This document shows, one piece after another, positions 33,879 to 42,996 of a DNA stretch of 64,000 bases. The translations under genes were made by a program, and so were the position numbers. How positions within the stretch are numbered: the stretch's first letter is position 1; every line of letters begins with the position of its first letter. The DNA is from Bog-159 sp963785255 (GTDB lineage: Bacteria > Acidobacteriota > Terriglobia > Bryobacterales > Bryobacteraceae): positions 310,001 through 374,000 of the forward strand of contig CAWAUR010000014.1 of NCBI GenBank assembly GCA_963785255.1, in the 5' to 3' direction. Below the pieces are notes generated by a model that was not told the origin of the DNA, made no database searches, and was given only the letters and a program-made list of their open reading frames with translations.

Positions 33879-35113
33879 ACTGGTTGGAACTGGGTAATTT
33901 AGCATCGGCTGTAGCGGTTTCGTTGGCCCTGAATAGCGTTTGGCTCGGGTTGCTGGTGACAGCTCTGGCTGCCGGCATGATCCGCCTGATGCCGCGCTCC
34001 AACGCCACCACCCGCTACGCCATTTGGTTCATAGCCCTGGTACTGGCGATCGCCGCGCCGGGTCTGCTGCTGATTCCGCGACCCGTTGAAGCCGTTGCGT
34101 CTAGCGTGGCCGTGGCGCCCGCTGCGCCGCTAGCCGTGCCCGCGGCCGCCCAGTGGCCCGCTTTCGCCGTGCTTGCCTGGATCGCGATTGCCGCGATCCT
34201 GCTGGCGCGGGTAGCCTGGAGTATCGTCTACATTCACGGTCTGAAGAGCCGCTCCACTCTGCTGTGCCAGCGCGGCGGCATTCGGGTGCTGGCTTCCGCG
34301 GAAGTGCGCTCACCCATGGCTGCCGGATTTCTGCGCCGCGCCATCGTTTTTCCGCAATCCCTGATCGACGAATTGACGTCCGAGGAATTCGAGCAGGTGC
34401 TCTGTCACGAAATGGCGCACCTGAGCCGTTGGGACGATTGGACGCAACTGGCGCACGCCGTCGCGCAGGCCGTCTTTTTCTTTAATCCGGCTATGTATTG
34501 GATCGGCCGCTGCCTGAAGATCGAGCGCGAGATGGCTTGTGACGATTGGGTGGTATCGGCCACCGGCGCGGCGCGGCCGTATGCCGCCTGCCTCACGCAT
34601 CTGCATGAACTGACACGTCATGCCGCGGCCCCGCAACTTGCGCCAGGCGCCGTTGCCCGGAATCGTTGGCAGCTTAGCACGCGCGTGGAAGCTTTGCTGC
34701 GCGCGGATCGCAATTCCACGCCGCGCTTTTCGCGCTCCGGTTGGATGGCGGCGGGCGCCATGGCGTGCGCGGCTCTTTTGGTGGCCGCCCGCACGGCGCC
34801 GCCGGTGGGCGTGCAGGAACTTCCGCTGGCGACCCTGGCGCTCGCGCATTTGAACGCTCCCGCGGCTCCGGCGATTGCGCTTGCGCCCCGTGCGGCCCCC
34901 GCGATTCGGCCGCGCTTCGAGGCCAGCCATCCCGCTCACAAAGATTCCACGATACAAATGGCAAAAGCCGCAACGCCGGCTTCGCCCGCACTGATTGACG
35001 GGCCCATCGGACTTGTTCCGGTGGTGCAACTGGAAGTAACTCCCACTTACTTCGTGTTCACGGTGGTGTTTATTGAACCGCCTCCGCCGCCCGGCACGCT
35101 GAACGGTATTTGA
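33875..35113 (+). CDS. M56-family membrane metalloprotease (BlaR1-like sensor protease)
   Basis: The 412-residue protein has helices at about 15-35, 48-66, 90-112 and 290-310. The cytoplasmic zinc site H-E-M-A-H lies in V-L-C-H-E-M-A-H-L-S-R-W-D-D-W (about residue 180), and a later E-R-E-M-A-C-D-D provides the third ligand region. BlaR1 proteins cleave their BlaI partner. The C-terminal part beyond residue 320 is alanine/proline-rich and lacks a penicillin-binding sensor domain, so the signal it reads is unknown. Overlaps blaI by four bases. Confidence 0.85.
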   Translation: MNWLELGNLASAVAVSLALNSVWLGLLVTALAAGMIRLMPRSNATTRYAIWFIALVLAIAAPGLLLIPRPVEAVASSVAVAPAAPLAVPAAAQWPAFAVLAWIAIAAILLARVAWSIVYIHGLKSRSTLLCQRGGIRVLASAEVRSPMAAGFLRRAIVFPQSLIDELTSEEFEQVLCHEMAHLSRWDDWTQLAHAVAQAVFFFNPAMYWIGRCLKIEREMACDDWVVSATGAARPYAACLTHLHELTRHAAAPQLAPGAVARNRWQLSTRVEALLRADRNSTPRFSRSGWMAAGAMACAALLVAARTAPPVGVQELPLATLALAHLNAPAAPAIALAPRAAPAIRPRFEASHPAHKDSTIQMAKAATPASPALIDGPIGLVPVVQLEVTPTYFVFTVVFIEPPPPPGTLNGI

Positions 35114-35145
35114 GTAACAGATTCTTCGGAAAAAAGGACCAACAC

Positions 35146-36669
35146 ATGAAGCTAAACAGAAGTAAAGTCACCCTTGCGCTCCTGCTCTTTTGCGCGGGGG
35201 CATTAGTCGCAAACCTGGTGAACCACACGGCGATTGCGCGCGCGGATTCGGCCAAACCGGCCGCGCTCACCATTCCCAGTCCGGTTCAACTCTCCAACTC
35301 GTTCACTAAGATCGCCAAGGAAGCCGAACCTTCCGTGGTTCAGATCGTCAGCACCATTCAAGAGAAGAAGACCAATACGCGCTGGTTCTTCAACGGACAG
35401 CCGGGCGAGAATCCGTTCGGCGAGAACAGCCCGTTCGGTAACATGGTCCCCAACATGCCGCAGCAACCGCGCCGCTCGCAAGGCCTCGGTTCCGGTTTCG
35501 TGGTGGATCGCAATGGCTACATCCTGACCAACAACCACGTCGTCGAGAATGCCACCCGCATTCAGGTGACGCTACCCGGCGACCACACCCAATACCCGGC
35601 TAAGCTGATCGGCACGGATCCCGAGCTGGATCTGGCGGTTTTGAAAATCGACGCCGGAAAACAACTCACGCCGCTCCGCATCGGCAATTCCGACGCCATG
35701 GAAGTGGGCGACTGGGCGGTGGCCATCGGCTCTCCGTTCAGCCTGGAACAGACCATGACGGCCGGCATCATCAGCGCCAAAGGCCGCGACCTCGGCGAAC
35801 GCGGCCACCAACTGCAGCGCTTCCTGCAAACCGACGCCGCCATTAATCCCGGAAACAGCGGCGGCCCGCTGCTCAACATCAACGGCGACGTGATCGGCAT
35901 CAACACCATGATCGTCAGCGGCAGCGGCGCTTTCGAAGGCATCGGCTTCGCGCTGCCCATCAATCTAGCCGTGAATTCGTATAACCAGATCGTGAAGACC
36001 GGCAAAGTCTCGCGCGGCGCCATCGGCATTCAGTTCGCCAAAGAAGAGAACGCTTCGCTGCTGAAAGCCTACGGCGCATCGAGCGGCGTCTTCGTGCAAC
36101 AAGTGACTCCCGGCGGACCGGCGGCCAAGGCCGGTGTCCTGGCATCCGATATCGTGGTCGGCGTCAACGGCAAGAAAATCGAAACCGGCGAAGAACTGGT
36201 CGAGATGATCTCCGCCGAACAACCCGGCAATTCGGTTGCGTTGAAGCTCCTACGTGACGGCAAGCCGATGGAAGTTTCCGTGAAGATCGGCGACCGCGCC
36301 GCGCTGGTGGCCGGCAACGACGACAAGGAGTCGCCCGAAGGCGATCAGCCGGAAGGGGAAACCACGGCCCATGCCAAGTTAGGCGTGAACCTGCAGAACC
36401 TGACCGACTCCGACCGTGAACAGATGGGCTTGAAGATTGGCGGCGTGGTAATCGCCAGCGTAGAGCCCGGATCGTTTGCCGAAGATATCGGCATGCAGAA
36501 GGGCGACGTGCTGCTCGAAATCAATCGTCATCGCGTTACCTCCGGCGCCGATGTGAAAAGCGTCATGCAAACAGCCAAGCCCGGCGAAGCCATGGCGTTC
36601 AAGCTGATGCGGAATGCGGGCGGAAACTGGAGCACCCTGTTCGCCGCCGGCAATCTGCCGCAGCAGTAA
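35146..36669 (+). CDS. degP: HtrA/DegP-family periplasmic serine protease
   Basis: The start at 35146 follows AAAGGA; an upstream in-frame TTG at 35110 is less likely. A signal anchor (residues 8-26) precedes a trypsin-like domain with the full triad: His in T-N-N-H-V-V (about 131), Asp in D-L-A-V-L-K-I-D (about 161), Ser in N-P-G-N-S-G-G-P-L (about 238). Two PDZ domains follow (about 280-370 and 420-500). It degrades or refolds envelope proteins. Its place behind blaI and the M56 protease suggests induction by the same signal. Confidence 0.92.
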   Translation: MKLNRSKVTLALLLFCAGALVANLVNHTAIARADSAKPAALTIPSPVQLSNSFTKIAKEAEPSVVQIVSTIQEKKTNTRWFFNGQPGENPFGENSPFGNMVPNMPQQPRRSQGLGSGFVVDRNGYILTNNHVVENATRIQVTLPGDHTQYPAKLIGTDPELDLAVLKIDAGKQLTPLRIGNSDAMEVGDWAVAIGSPFSLEQTMTAGIISAKGRDLGERGHQLQRFLQTDAAINPGNSGGPLLNINGDVIGINTMIVSGSGAFEGIGFALPINLAVNSYNQIVKTGKVSRGAIGIQFAKEENASLLKAYGASSGVFVQQVTPGGPAAKAGVLASDIVVGVNGKKIETGEELVEMISAEQPGNSVALKLLRDGKPMEVSVKIGDRAALVAGNDDKESPEGDQPEGETTAHAKLGVNLQNLTDSDREQMGLKIGGVVIASVEPGSFAEDIGMQKGDVLLEINRHRVTSGADVKSVMQTAKPGEAMAFKLMRNAGGNWSTLFAAGNLPQQ

Positions 36670-36782
36670 GTAAGTAGCGCAAAGGGGCGCGTGTCCGCGC
36701 CGCCAAACAGGGCAGAAACTCGCGAGATCCTGGCGGCGCGGCCGCGCACCGTTTTGCGCGAGTTCCTCAAAAGTCAGTAAGA

Positions 36783-36816
36783 CGGGGCAGACCTCACCCC
36801 TCCTGGGTCTGCCCCG
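36783..36816 (+). terminator. Terminator-like hairpin after the HtrA gene
   Basis: CGGGGCAGACC and GGTCTGCCCCG form a perfect 11-bp stem with a 12-base loop; GTTAGTTTTC follows. It lies about 115 bases after the stop codon. The stem belongs to the GGGGCAGAC repeat family. Just upstream, GCGCCGCCA and TGGCGGCGC form another inverted pair. Confidence 0.6.
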
Positions 36817-36846
36817 GTTAGTTTTCCAGCCCCTAGTCCCCAGCTC

Positions 36847-37116
36847 CTAGTCCCTCGAATCCAGCAGGTGCGCGTACTCCGCCGGGTCTAGCCCGAATCT
36901 CTCCATCTGGCGCGGCAGATCCGCTCGCAGCGTCTCCGGCGTACCGGCCACCCAGGCCGCAATGACGGTCTCCACGCCCACACGAGCTTTGCCATCATCC
37001 TCGGCCATGTGCTCGGCGCTTTCCCGCAGTTGCGTCTCGGCGGCGTCTCTCACGGGACGCGGCGTTTGCGACAGGATTTGTTGCAGCAGATCTTCGGCGG
37101 CATCGTTCCAGTTCAT
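36847..37116 (-). CDS. Small protein resembling the PCP_red domain
   Basis: With ATG at 37116 (M-N-W-N-D-A-A-E) the protein has 89 residues. W-x3-A-x4-L near the start, P-R-P-V-R-D-A-A-E, and A-R-V-G-V-E-T-V-I-A-A follow the pattern of the small domain also found at the end of light-independent protochlorophyllide reductase subunits, here as a free protein. An upstream start at 37152 would add 12 residues and overlap the divergent gene. Function unknown. Confidence 0.5.
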   Translation of the reverse strand: MNWNDAAEDLLQQILSQTPRPVRDAAETQLRESAEHMAEDDGKARVGVETVIAAWVAGTPETLRADLPRQMERFGLDPAEYAHLLDSRD

Positions 37117-37150
37117 TTTCGTTATAGTAACAGGCAGGACATCCCCAATC

Positions 37151-37603
37151 ATGCTGCGCGACCCGAGCCTGATCCCGCTATCGCATCAGCACCACAATGC
37201 GCTCGCCATGTGCGTGCTCACCCGCCGGTCGCTTGGTGAAGACCCGTCCCAGGCAAACGTGGAGCGGCTTGCGCGCCGCGCCATCGACCGCTACGAACTG
37301 GAACTCACGAATCACTTCGAGATCGAGGAGACCATTCTTTTTCCCGCCATCGAGAGCGCGCTGGCAGAGAATTCGCCGATCGCGAGCCTGGTCCAGGAGC
37401 ATCGCCAGGTGGAAGGCATGATCGCCCAACTGCGCGAATCGCCATCCGCGGATCTGCTGGAGCGGTTGTGCGCTTTGCTCACCGCGCACATCCGGCGCGA
37501 GGAGAACGAACTGTTCGAAATGTCACAGCAAAGGCTGCCTGCCGAAGCCCTCCGCGAACTGGGCGCGGCCATCGAGGCCAAAGTAATCCGCGTTTGCCTT
37601 TGA
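37151..37603 (+). CDS. Hemerythrin-like (HHE) protein
   Basis: This 150-residue four-helix protein carries the di-iron pattern: H-Q-H-H near the N-terminus, H-F-E-I-E-E in the second helix, E-H-R-Q-V-E in the third, and H-I-R-R-E-E-N-E-L-F in the last. Such proteins bind O2 or sense redox state and iron. The ATG at 37151 is chosen since homology begins there (L-R-D-P-S-L-I-P-L-S). It is divergent from the PCP_red-like gene and the two 5' ends nearly touch. Confidence 0.8.
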   Translation: MLRDPSLIPLSHQHHNALAMCVLTRRSLGEDPSQANVERLARRAIDRYELELTNHFEIEETILFPAIESALAENSPIASLVQEHRQVEGMIAQLRESPSADLLERLCALLTAHIRREENELFEMSQQRLPAEALRELGAAIEAKVIRVCL

Positions 37604-37669
37604 GATTTCTTGAGAATACTGCCCTTCCCAACCGTCTATCTCGGTCGGGCGGCAATTGGAGGGCAGATG

Positions 37670-38833
37670 CGGAATTGGATTCTAAAGCACATCGGCTGGG
37701 CGTTCCTGATCGCGGCAACGGGCTTAACGGGCGAGGCACAGACATTCAGCGTGATCTACACGTTCACCGGCGGCAACGACGGCAGCACTCCGTTCGGAGG
37801 TCTGGTGATCGACGGGCAACTCATGTACGGCACCACCGCGAGCGGCGGCGCCCATCGTGCGGGAACCGTGTTTCAGCTTAATACCAAGAGCCACGTGGAG
37901 AGCCCGCTGCATGCGTTTTTGGGTGGCCGGTCCGATGGCGCGGAGCCGTTGGCGGGCCTGTTGCGCGACAGAAACGGAGACCTGTACGGCACGACCTACG
38001 GGGGGGGCGCCCACTTTTACGGCACGGTGTTCGAGTTTCCGGCCGCAGGCGGCTACAAGGTGTTGCACAGCTTCGCGGGACCGCCGTCGGAAGGGAAGGG
38101 TCCCACGGGAACGCTGGTTATCGACGACGCGGGCAACCTCTACGGCACCACCTATGCCGGGGGCGAGTCCACCGGTTACGGCACCGTGTTCGAGATTACC
38201 GCGGACGGCACGTATGAGACGGGCCAAAGCTTTTCGCCGGATGGCGCGCTGCCCCGCGCCGGGCTGGTGATCCAGGGCGGCAATCTCTATGGCACGACTT
38301 CCGGGGGTGGCGCTCGGCAGTACGGCGGCACCGTATTTCAAGTGGGCGTCACCAGCGCGCTATACACGTTTACCGGCGGGGCCGATGGGTCCCATCCGCT
38401 GGATAGCTTGATCGACGACGGTCAAGGTAATCTCTACGGAACCACGACCGGAGGCGGCGACGGCGCCTTTGGCCTCGGACATGGCGTGATCTTCGAGGTG
38501 GACGCCGGCACCGGCGCCGAGAGTGTGTTGCACACCTTCTCCGGTCCCGATGGTTCGTCGCCGGCGGGATCGCTGGTGCGCGATTCGCAAGGCAACTTTT
38601 ATGGCACGACCATGCTCGGCGGCGCGGATAACTATGGCACGGTATTTGAACTCACTGCCGGTGGCACGCTCCAGACCTTGTACAGTTTTGCCGGCGGAGA
38701 CGATGGCGCAAGACCATTTGCCGGGCTGACGCTGGATTCCACGGGCAACCTATGGGGCGCGACCACGCAAGGCGGCGCGGAGCCCGCGCCGGCAGGACAC
38801 GGCACCATTTTCAAAGTCACAGTGACGAATTAG
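37670..38833 (+). CDS. Secreted GloVer (TIGR03803) repeat protein, short
   Basis: The start at 37670 follows GGAGG and gives a signal peptide (1-22, ending G-E-A-Q). About eight repeats follow, each with a variant of G-N-L-Y-G-T-T-x-G-G-G, a G-T-V-F-E/Q strand and a L-Y-T/S-F-x-G-G start. The repeats predict a beta-propeller. These proteins are frequent in Acidobacteria and Verrucomicrobia; their function is unknown. Homologous to the longer protein at 43767-45971. Confidence 0.85.
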   Translation, partial: RNWILKHIGWAFLIAATGLTGEAQTFSVIYTFTGGNDGSTPFGGLVIDGQLMYGTTASGGAHRAGTVFQLNTKSHVESPLHAFLGGRSDGAEPLAGLLRDRNGDLYGTTYGGGAHFYGTVFEFPAAGGYKVLHSFAGPPSEGKGPTGTLVIDDAGNLYGTTYAGGESTGYGTVFEITADGTYETGQSFSPDGALPRAGLVIQGGNLYGTTSGGGARQYGGTVFQVGVTSALYTFTGGADGSHPLDSLIDDGQGNLYGTTTGGGDGAFGLGHGVIFEVDAGTGAESVLHTFSGPDGSSPAGSLVRDSQGNFYGTTMLGGADNYGTVFELTAGGTLQTLYSFAGGDDGARPFAGLTLDSTGNLWGATTQGGAEPAPAGHGTIFKVTVTN

Positions 38834-38837
38834 AGTA

Positions 38838-38935
38838 GGACAGGCCTCCCGGCCAGTGCTCCCGGCCTGTCTAGGGCGAGCTTTGCTTGCCCGGGCGAGC
38901 TTCGCTTGCCCAAGAGCGGGCCTACGAGGCCCGCG
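38838..38935. repeat. Palindromic repeats forming the 3' flank of the intron
   Basis: GGACAGGCC...GGCCTGTC (38838-38871) matches the hairpin at 22306-22327. Two tandem 19-bp palindromic units follow (GGGCGAGCTTTGCTTGCCC at 38874-38892 and the same with TTC at 38893-38911). GAGCGGGCC-TACGA-GGCCCGCG (38914-38935) is one half of the repeat cut by the intron. Confidence 0.7.
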
Positions 38936-40870
38936 GTCGCGGTAGGGATGCCGGTTGCCCGGCACCCCCCGCACAGATCCGTGCGAGCGCTCCTAACGCA
39001 CACGGTTCTTACCTTGGATGTGCTGCCACGCAAAGCGAACGTCAGGATACGGATGCAGAATTTCGACGTCCGGGATGAGGCACCCGAGTTTCTCCCAAAA
39101 TTTGTTCCAGGTCCAGCGGGTTCTTTGACTCCGCCGCCGAAGCTGCCACCACCACATGCGTAGCACTTCGTGCCGGAACGCTTTCAGTCGTTCCTCGTTG
39201 CGCGGCACGGCGTGATATCGGAAATATCCGCGAACCACCGATTGCAGCCACCCCGTCGTGTCCGGAACCCGCGCATGCAAGCGTTGGCGGAGCTGTTGCC
39301 GAATCTTCTTCAGCTTGGCGGCCATCCGTTTGCCGATCGTCTTCCGCAGCACCATGAAGTACCCCGTCGCGTGATTCTTCCCACAGATGTGAGTGAAACC
39401 CAAAAAGTTGAAGGTTTCCGGCTTCCCTTCCCCACGCTTCGCCCGCCGTTCAGCGGCATAGCGCCCAAATTCGATCAGGCGCGTCTTCTCCGGATGCAAT
39501 TCCAGCCCGAACTTCCGCACGCGTTCCCGCAATTGCGCCAGAAACTTTTCGGCCTCTTCCCGGTCCTGGAATCCGAACACCACGTCGTCCGCGTACCGCA
39601 CCGCGATCATGTCGCCGTGCGCCACCTTCTTCCGCCATGCCTGCACCCACAGATCGAGCACGTAATGCAGGTAGAGATTGGCTAGCAACGGCGAAATCAC
39701 CGCCCCTTGTGGGGTCCCTTCCTTCGTCTCGTACCACTGTCCGTCCTCCATCACGCCCGCCTTCAACCATTTCAGGATCAAGCGGACGAGCCGTTCATCT
39801 CCTATCCGATGCCGTACGAACTTTTCCATCTGAGCGTGTTCGACTTTGTCGAAAAACGACCGGATGTCTAAGTCCAGAACGTAGTTCACCTTCTTGCTGG
39901 TGATCCCGACGTAGAGCGCGTCTAGTGCGTCGTGCTGCTTGCGCCCCGGCCGGAACCCGTACGAAATGCCCAGAAAGTCCTCTTCCCAGATCGGATTGAG
40001 AACCGCGACCACCGCTGCCTGGGCGATTTTGTCTTCCAGGGCGGCGATGCCCAATGGCCGTTTCCGCCCATCGGCTTTGTCGATCCAGACTCTCCGCGAC
40101 GGTTGCGCGCGATAGGCCCCGCGATGGATGCGTCCATGGAGGTCGGCGAGCCGCTCCTCCAGTTCGTCCCCGTAGGCTTGCCACGTCACCCCGTCCACTC
40201 CCGCCGCCGCTTGCCTTTGCAGGTCGTAGTAGCTGCTGCGGAGCAGGTCGATAGTGACGTGATGCAGCAGGGCGGTGAACCGCAACTGCTTGTCCTTCTG
40301 CGCTGCTTGACGTACACGGTCCAGCCCGCTTGGCCCGCTTTCCCGGCCTTGCATCCGGTACGGGTTAGGCTCTTCCGCATTCTCCTCGGTCAGCGGCCTT
40401 CCCTCCGCGATCTCCTTCGGCCCTCCCTGGCCTGCGTTCGACCGCTTCGTCGGTACTACGCCGCTGTGCGACTCCCCGCCGCCGTGCATCTGGGTCTTAT
40501 CGCTCATCGCTTTCTCCCAGCGTTCCGCCCTCTACCGGCGGCGGAAAGCCACGGGGTCTCTCGGTTCTCGCGCGTGAAGTTTCTATGCGTGCGTGGGGTC
40601 TACGACTCCGCAGGGCCGCAACGTGCTCGCGCTGTTTACGCACGCTGCCGTGTTGCCTTCCGGTTAGCCTGACACCGTCGGCGCCCATGATTTTGGCAAT
40701 TTCGGAGCTCATCAACTTCAGGGATACCCAGCCCACATATGCCCCAGGCCAACGCTTCAAGTGCGTCGTTGCCGCCGCCCTCACATGGCTCGGGGTCAGG
40801 ATGGTTCGCTACTCCTTTCCTGTATGACTCTTTCATTCACTACTTCACGCCGGTTTATCCCGACGCTATC
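38936..40870 (-). mobile_element. Group II intron with reverse transcriptase, inserted in a palindromic repeat
   Basis: The ends are inferred by comparing the flanks with the uninterrupted repeat at 22250-22286. The 5' flank, read on the minus strand, ends ...CTCGTAGCCTG (40871) and the 3' flank begins CGCGGGCCTCG (38935); together they restore the repeat. The intron would be 1,935 bases and ends in AC, fitting the A-Y consensus. Downstream of the maturase gene the sequence folds into hairpins (CGTGTGCGTT...GCTCGCACGG and GGTGCCGG-GCAA-CCGGCAT) as expected for domains V and VI. The 5' end reads GATAGCG, a poor match to GTGYG. Insertion beside a hairpin resembles the habit of group IIC introns. 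Confidence 0.75.
38993..40507 (-). CDS. ltrA: Group II intron reverse transcriptase/maturase
   Basis: This 504-residue protein has the reverse transcriptase blocks R-P-L-G-I-A-A-L-E-D-K-I, Y-G-F-R-P-G-R, D-L-D-I-R-S-F-F-D, T-P-Q-G-A-V-I-S-P-L-L-A-N and the catalytic V-R-Y-A-D-D (about residue 305). The maturase X domain follows (about 400-470, L-R-R-R-S-Q...W-T-W). No HNH endonuclease domain is seen after it, so target priming would use the fork. It splices and mobilises the host intron. All catalytic aspartates are present. Confidence 0.93.
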   Translation of the reverse strand: MSDKTQMHGGGESHSGVVPTKRSNAGQGGPKEIAEGRPLTEENAEEPNPYRMQGRESGPSGLDRVRQAAQKDKQLRFTALLHHVTIDLLRSSYYDLQRQAAAGVDGVTWQAYGDELEERLADLHGRIHRGAYRAQPSRRVWIDKADGRKRPLGIAALEDKIAQAAVVAVLNPIWEEDFLGISYGFRPGRKQHDALDALYVGITSKKVNYVLDLDIRSFFDKVEHAQMEKFVRHRIGDERLVRLILKWLKAGVMEDGQWYETKEGTPQGAVISPLLANLYLHYVLDLWVQAWRKKVAHGDMIAVRYADDVVFGFQDREEAEKFLAQLRERVRKFGLELHPEKTRLIEFGRYAAERRAKRGEGKPETFNFLGFTHICGKNHATGYFMVLRKTIGKRMAAKLKKIRQQLRQRLHARVPDTTGWLQSVVRGYFRYHAVPRNEERLKAFRHEVLRMWWWQLRRRSQRTRWTWNKFWEKLGCLIPDVEILHPYPDVRFAWQHIQGKNRVR

Positions 40871-40889
40871 CAGGCTACGAGCCTGCCCC
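40871..40889. repeat. 5' flank of the intron: half of a palindromic repeat
   Basis: Read on the minus strand it is GGGGCAGGCTCGTAGCCTG, the same unit as at 12712 and 22231-22262. With 38914-38935 it forms the split target. Confidence 0.7.
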
Positions 40890-40901
40890 ACAAATCCCCG
40901 T

Positions 40902-42875
40902 TCAGCGAGGCGCGTTGGCGGCCGCCTCCAGCCACTTCAATTCTTCCCGCACTTTAATCTTGCCGTGCCACGGGTTCTTATCCAGCTCGTGACCTTCGCC
41001 CGGAAAGATCAGCAGTTTCACTGGCACGCCCGCCGCACGCAGCGCCCGCTCCAGCAGATATTGCTCGCCTACATATACCCGTATGTCATCCGCGCCCGCC
41101 ACGATGTGTGTCGGCGTTCTTACTTTGCCGATCTGCCAGATAGCCGCCTCGTCGTTGTAGTTCTTCATCATGTCCCACGGCAAGCCGCCCAGAAAGTAAG
41201 CGTCGTCATAAGTGGTGTCGTCGTTGCCCCAGTTCACTACATGCTCCACCGCGCCCGCCCCGGTAACTGCCGCGCGAAATCTGGTGTTCTGGGTAATCAG
41301 CCAGTTAGTCAGATAGCCGCCGTAGCTATAACCGCCGATGGTCAAGTTATCCGGATCGGCGATGCCATCCTTCACCAGCGCATCCACGCCTTCCAGGATG
41401 TCTTTGCCGGGCTTGGAGACGACATTCGGAATAATGCCCAGCGTGAAGTCGTCGCCATACCCGATGGATCCGCGATAGTTGGGCTCGAACACCAGCCATC
41501 CGCGCGATGCCGCCAGCGTTCCCCACTGATACCAGTCCGCCTCGAAACGATTCCCATCGGCATCCGCCGGTCCGCCGTGAATCAGCGTCAGCATGCGCAG
41601 GTTTTTCGCATCCATCTTACCGGGCGGATAGATCAGCATGCCTTCGATCGTCACGCCATCGCCGGCGGTCCACCGGTAAGGCTTCCCGTCCGGGAGCGCG
41701 CGCTCGGTAAACAATTTGTTGAACGAAGTAATGCGATGCGACTCGGTAATGCTGTCTCCGATGTAAACCTCGGGCGGTTCCGTCAAACTGGAGTGCACGA
41801 ATGCGACTCGTGAAACGCGCGCTGCCGCCGAGATTTTCTCATAGGCGCCCGGCTCGCCCGGCTCTTTCACAAAGACGTGCAGTCCCTCGCGATATATTTG
41901 CACCTCGGTGCCCACGCGCCCGGCGATCAGCAATCCACCTTCCTGCGTCACGCTGTACTCCGTCACCGCACCCGGAAACCGCGCCCAGCGGGTAAGCCGC
42001 GCGCCGGCTGAGACCGCATCCACCCAATACACGCGTGGCTGCGCGTCCTGATAACTGCCCTCCACGGACCCGTTCAGAAACGAAAAAAAGATATGCCGGC
42101 CGTCCGGCGCCCAATGGATATTGTCGAGCACCGCCGGCCGCTGCAATAGTTGCCGCGGCTTGCCTCCCGACGTGTCCACCAGGTAGATGCCATAGGCATC
42201 CATGGCTTCCTGGCGTTGCGAAACGGAATCGGTGAGAAATGCCAACATCCTACCGTCGGGCGACGCGTCGAGTTGCTTTACTCGCCACGGCGTGGCCGCG
42301 ATTTGCTCGACCGCGCCCGTCTCGAGTTCCACGCGCGCAATCGTGTCGCCGCGCTCGGCCTCGCGATACTCGATGACGTCTTTCCAGGCCTTCTCATATG
42401 CTTCTTTTTTTTCTTTTGTCAAAGCCGTGCACGTCGCGAGATAGATTTGCCGCGAATTGGCGGACCATGCAAACGCGTGGACCTTCTCCTCGCCGTGCGT
42501 CACCTGGAACGCGTCGCCGCCACCGATGGCGATTGCCCAGACTTGGTCCGCGTCTTCCTCTTTCCCGGCGCCGCGATCGGATAAGAACGCGATCCGCCGC
42601 CCATCGGGCGACCATTCCGGATCGTGATCGTGGCCCGCGCGCGTCAGTTGCACCAGCGACCCGGCGCCATCGTCGCGATACAGCCACAGATCCGTGCGGA
42701 AGCGATTGGCATCCCAATCCGCGCGCGACGTCTCGATGGCCACGGCGTGTCCATCGGGCGAGATGCGCACGTTGCGGATCTCCACGGCGTCGAAGAATTC
42801 ATCCAGCGTAAGCAGCGGCTTCGAATTCTGAGCCGCGGCCGCGGTCGCGCAAAGCAGCAACAGGAATCGGAACAT
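40902..42875 (-). CDS. S9-family (acylaminoacyl-type) prolyl oligopeptidase, secreted
   Basis: With ATG at 42875 the protein has 657 residues: a signal peptide (1-16), a seven-bladed WD40-like propeller (about 30-380; S-P-D-G-H-A-V-A, S-P-D-G-R-R-I-A-F), and an alpha/beta hydrolase domain. The catalytic serine is in G-G-Y-S-Y-G-G-Y (about residue 520), aspartate in A-G-A-D-D-I-R-V and histidine in G-E-G-H-E-L. It cleaves short peptides, probably in the periplasm, and may serve peptide nutrition. It is convergent with the intron's flank repeat. Confidence 0.88.
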   Translation of the reverse strand: MFRFLLLLCATAAAAQNSKPLLTLDEFFDAVEIRNVRISPDGHAVAIETSRADWDANRFRTDLWLYRDDGAGSLVQLTRAGHDHDPEWSPDGRRIAFLSDRGAGKEEDADQVWAIAIGGGDAFQVTHGEEKVHAFAWSANSRQIYLATCTALTKEKKEAYEKAWKDVIEYREAERGDTIARVELETGAVEQIAATPWRVKQLDASPDGRMLAFLTDSVSQRQEAMDAYGIYLVDTSGGKPRQLLQRPAVLDNIHWAPDGRHIFFSFLNGSVEGSYQDAQPRVYWVDAVSAGARLTRWARFPGAVTEYSVTQEGGLLIAGRVGTEVQIYREGLHVFVKEPGEPGAYEKISAAARVSRVAFVHSSLTEPPEVYIGDSITESHRITSFNKLFTERALPDGKPYRWTAGDGVTIEGMLIYPPGKMDAKNLRMLTLIHGGPADADGNRFEADWYQWGTLAASRGWLVFEPNYRGSIGYGDDFTLGIIPNVVSKPGKDILEGVDALVKDGIADPDNLTIGGYSYGGYLTNWLITQNTRFRAAVTGAGAVEHVVNWGNDDTTYDDAYFLGGLPWDMMKNYNDEAAIWQIGKVRTPTHIVAGADDIRVYVGEQYLLERALRAAGVPVKLLIFPGEGHELDKNPWHGKIKVREELKWLEAAANAPR

Positions 42876-42996
42876 TGCACGAGAATATAGCACGAGGGGC
42901 TATGGCACGATGCGGTACACCGGTCCCGCCGGCGACTCGGGAACCCGGTCCCCTGGCGCGGGATCGCTGCGCTATCCTGAGAACGAGGGCTGCACC

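Noticed and set aside
36962..37150. N-terminal extension of the hemerythrin-like gene
   Set aside because: It runs through the divergent gene and homology starts only at the ATG at 37151.
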